In this document: in pieces, positions 63,804 through 64,000 of the stretch
Layout of the letters: each line of letters begins with the position of its first letter
Position numbering within the stretch: position 1 is the stretch's first letter
Source of the DNA: Novosphingobium fuchskuhlense
GTDB lineage: Bacteria; Pseudomonadota; Alphaproteobacteria; Sphingomonadales; Sphingomonadaceae
NCBI RefSeq assembly: GCF_001519075.1
Contig: NZ_KQ954245.1
Span: forward strand, 310,001-374,000
Reading direction: 5' to 3'
DNA: 64,000 nt
Translations under genes and position numbers: made by a program
The notes under the pieces: model-generated
Databases searched by the model: none
What the model was told of the DNA's origin: nothing
Seen by the model: the letters and a program-made list of their open reading frames with translations, nothing else

Positions 63804-64000
63804 ATGTCCCTGCTGAGCACCCCGATCAAGCCCTTCGCCAACACGGCCTACAAGGAAGGCAAGTTCATCGACATCACCGAGGCGGATATCGCCGGCAAGT
63901 GGGCGGTGTTCTTCTTCTACCCGGCCGACTTCACTTTCGTCTGCCCGACCGAGCTCGAAGACCTTCAGGACAACTATGCCGAGCTGCAGGGCCTGGGCGT
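63804..64000 (+). CDS. ahpC: Peroxiredoxin AhpC, 3' end outside window
   Basis: The first 65 codons read as alkyl hydroperoxide reductase subunit C: MSLLSTPIKPFANTAY, AVFFFYPADFTFVCPTELEDL with the peroxidatic Cys in FVCPTEL. It reduces peroxides and peroxynitrite. The start has AAGGA upstream with normal spacing. It is divergent from the H-NOX gene, across a gap that holds a repeated motif. The partner AhpF would lie outside the window. Confidence 0.95.
   Translation, partial: MSLLSTPIKPFANTAYKEGKFIDITEADIAGKWAVFFFYPADFTFVCPTELEDLQDNYAELQGLG

Noticed and set aside
1..64000. tRNA or rRNA genes, insertion sequences, phage genes
   Set aside because: I looked for tRNA-like arms, transposase motifs and terminal repeats and found none that I can support by eye; small or unusual ones could be missed.

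Overview
The window looks like a chromosomal segment of a high-GC alphaproteobacterium of the sphingomonad group (Novosphingobium/Sphingobium-like). The basis is about 65% GC coding sequence, two large TonB-dependent receptors, spinster-type MFS, sulfotransferase-TPR, GMC and MR/MLE catabolic genes, and many GTG/TTG starts and ATGA overlaps. The genus is inferred from gene content only. I saw no rRNA, tRNA, CRISPR array, insertion sequence or prophage gene.

Layout. 1-10.2 kb: the 3' end of an S8 (subtilisin-like) peptidase, a one-module Pls/PosA-type NRPS with a membrane/hexapeptide C-terminus, an RTX-tailed M10 metalloprotease, glpD, and a secreted alpha/beta hydrolase. 10.2-38.7 kb: a large catabolic region with two divergent LysR regulators. 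It holds a forward operon (BBOX-like 2-oxoglutarate oxygenase, class II aldolase, MDR dehydrogenase, 3-hydroxyisobutyrate-dehydrogenase-like) and a reverse operon (MFS, ALDH, MR/MLE enzyme, GMC oxidoreductase), with a sulfotransferase and a TonB receptor beside it. A second forward operon carries a Rieske oxygenase of the quaternary-ammonium type, a PLP gamma-lyase, two FAD subunits resembling opine/hydroxyproline dehydrogenase, and a complete heterotetrameric sarcosine oxidase soxBDAG. Together these suggest uptake, hydroxylation, chain cleavage and stepwise N-demethylation of a betaine-like compound (for example gamma-butyrobetaine, carnitine, choline or glycine betaine) down to glycine and methylene-THF. 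The exact substrate cannot be read from sequence.

38.7-51.5 kb: PilZ protein, pirin with a divergent LysR, acyl-CoA dehydrogenase, an HD-GYP protein with a degenerate HD motif, a COG2509 flavoprotein, a second PilZ protein, maleylacetoacetate isomerase, an M19 dipeptidase, and the ppk-ppx polyphosphate pair. 51.5-58.5 kb: a sulfate ABC transporter operon (lipoprotein SBP, CysT, CysW, CysA), a 56-residue YezD-like protein and a TonB receptor; cysW has a single-base frameshift. 58.5-64 kb: a second RTX protein whose secretion tail resembles that of the metalloprotease, an AIM24/TIGR00266 protein, an H-NOX / GGDEF-EAL pair (NO or O2 sensing coupled to c-di-GMP), and the start of an AhpC peroxiredoxin.

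Non-coding signals include strong hairpins at gene ends (16.3, 24.0, 37.3, 58.5 kb) and several inverted repeats in front of LysR-linked promoters. A triple GATTGAT motif precedes ahpC, and a pair of repeats precedes the sulfate operon. All functional calls rest on motif recognition by eye; no database search was run.
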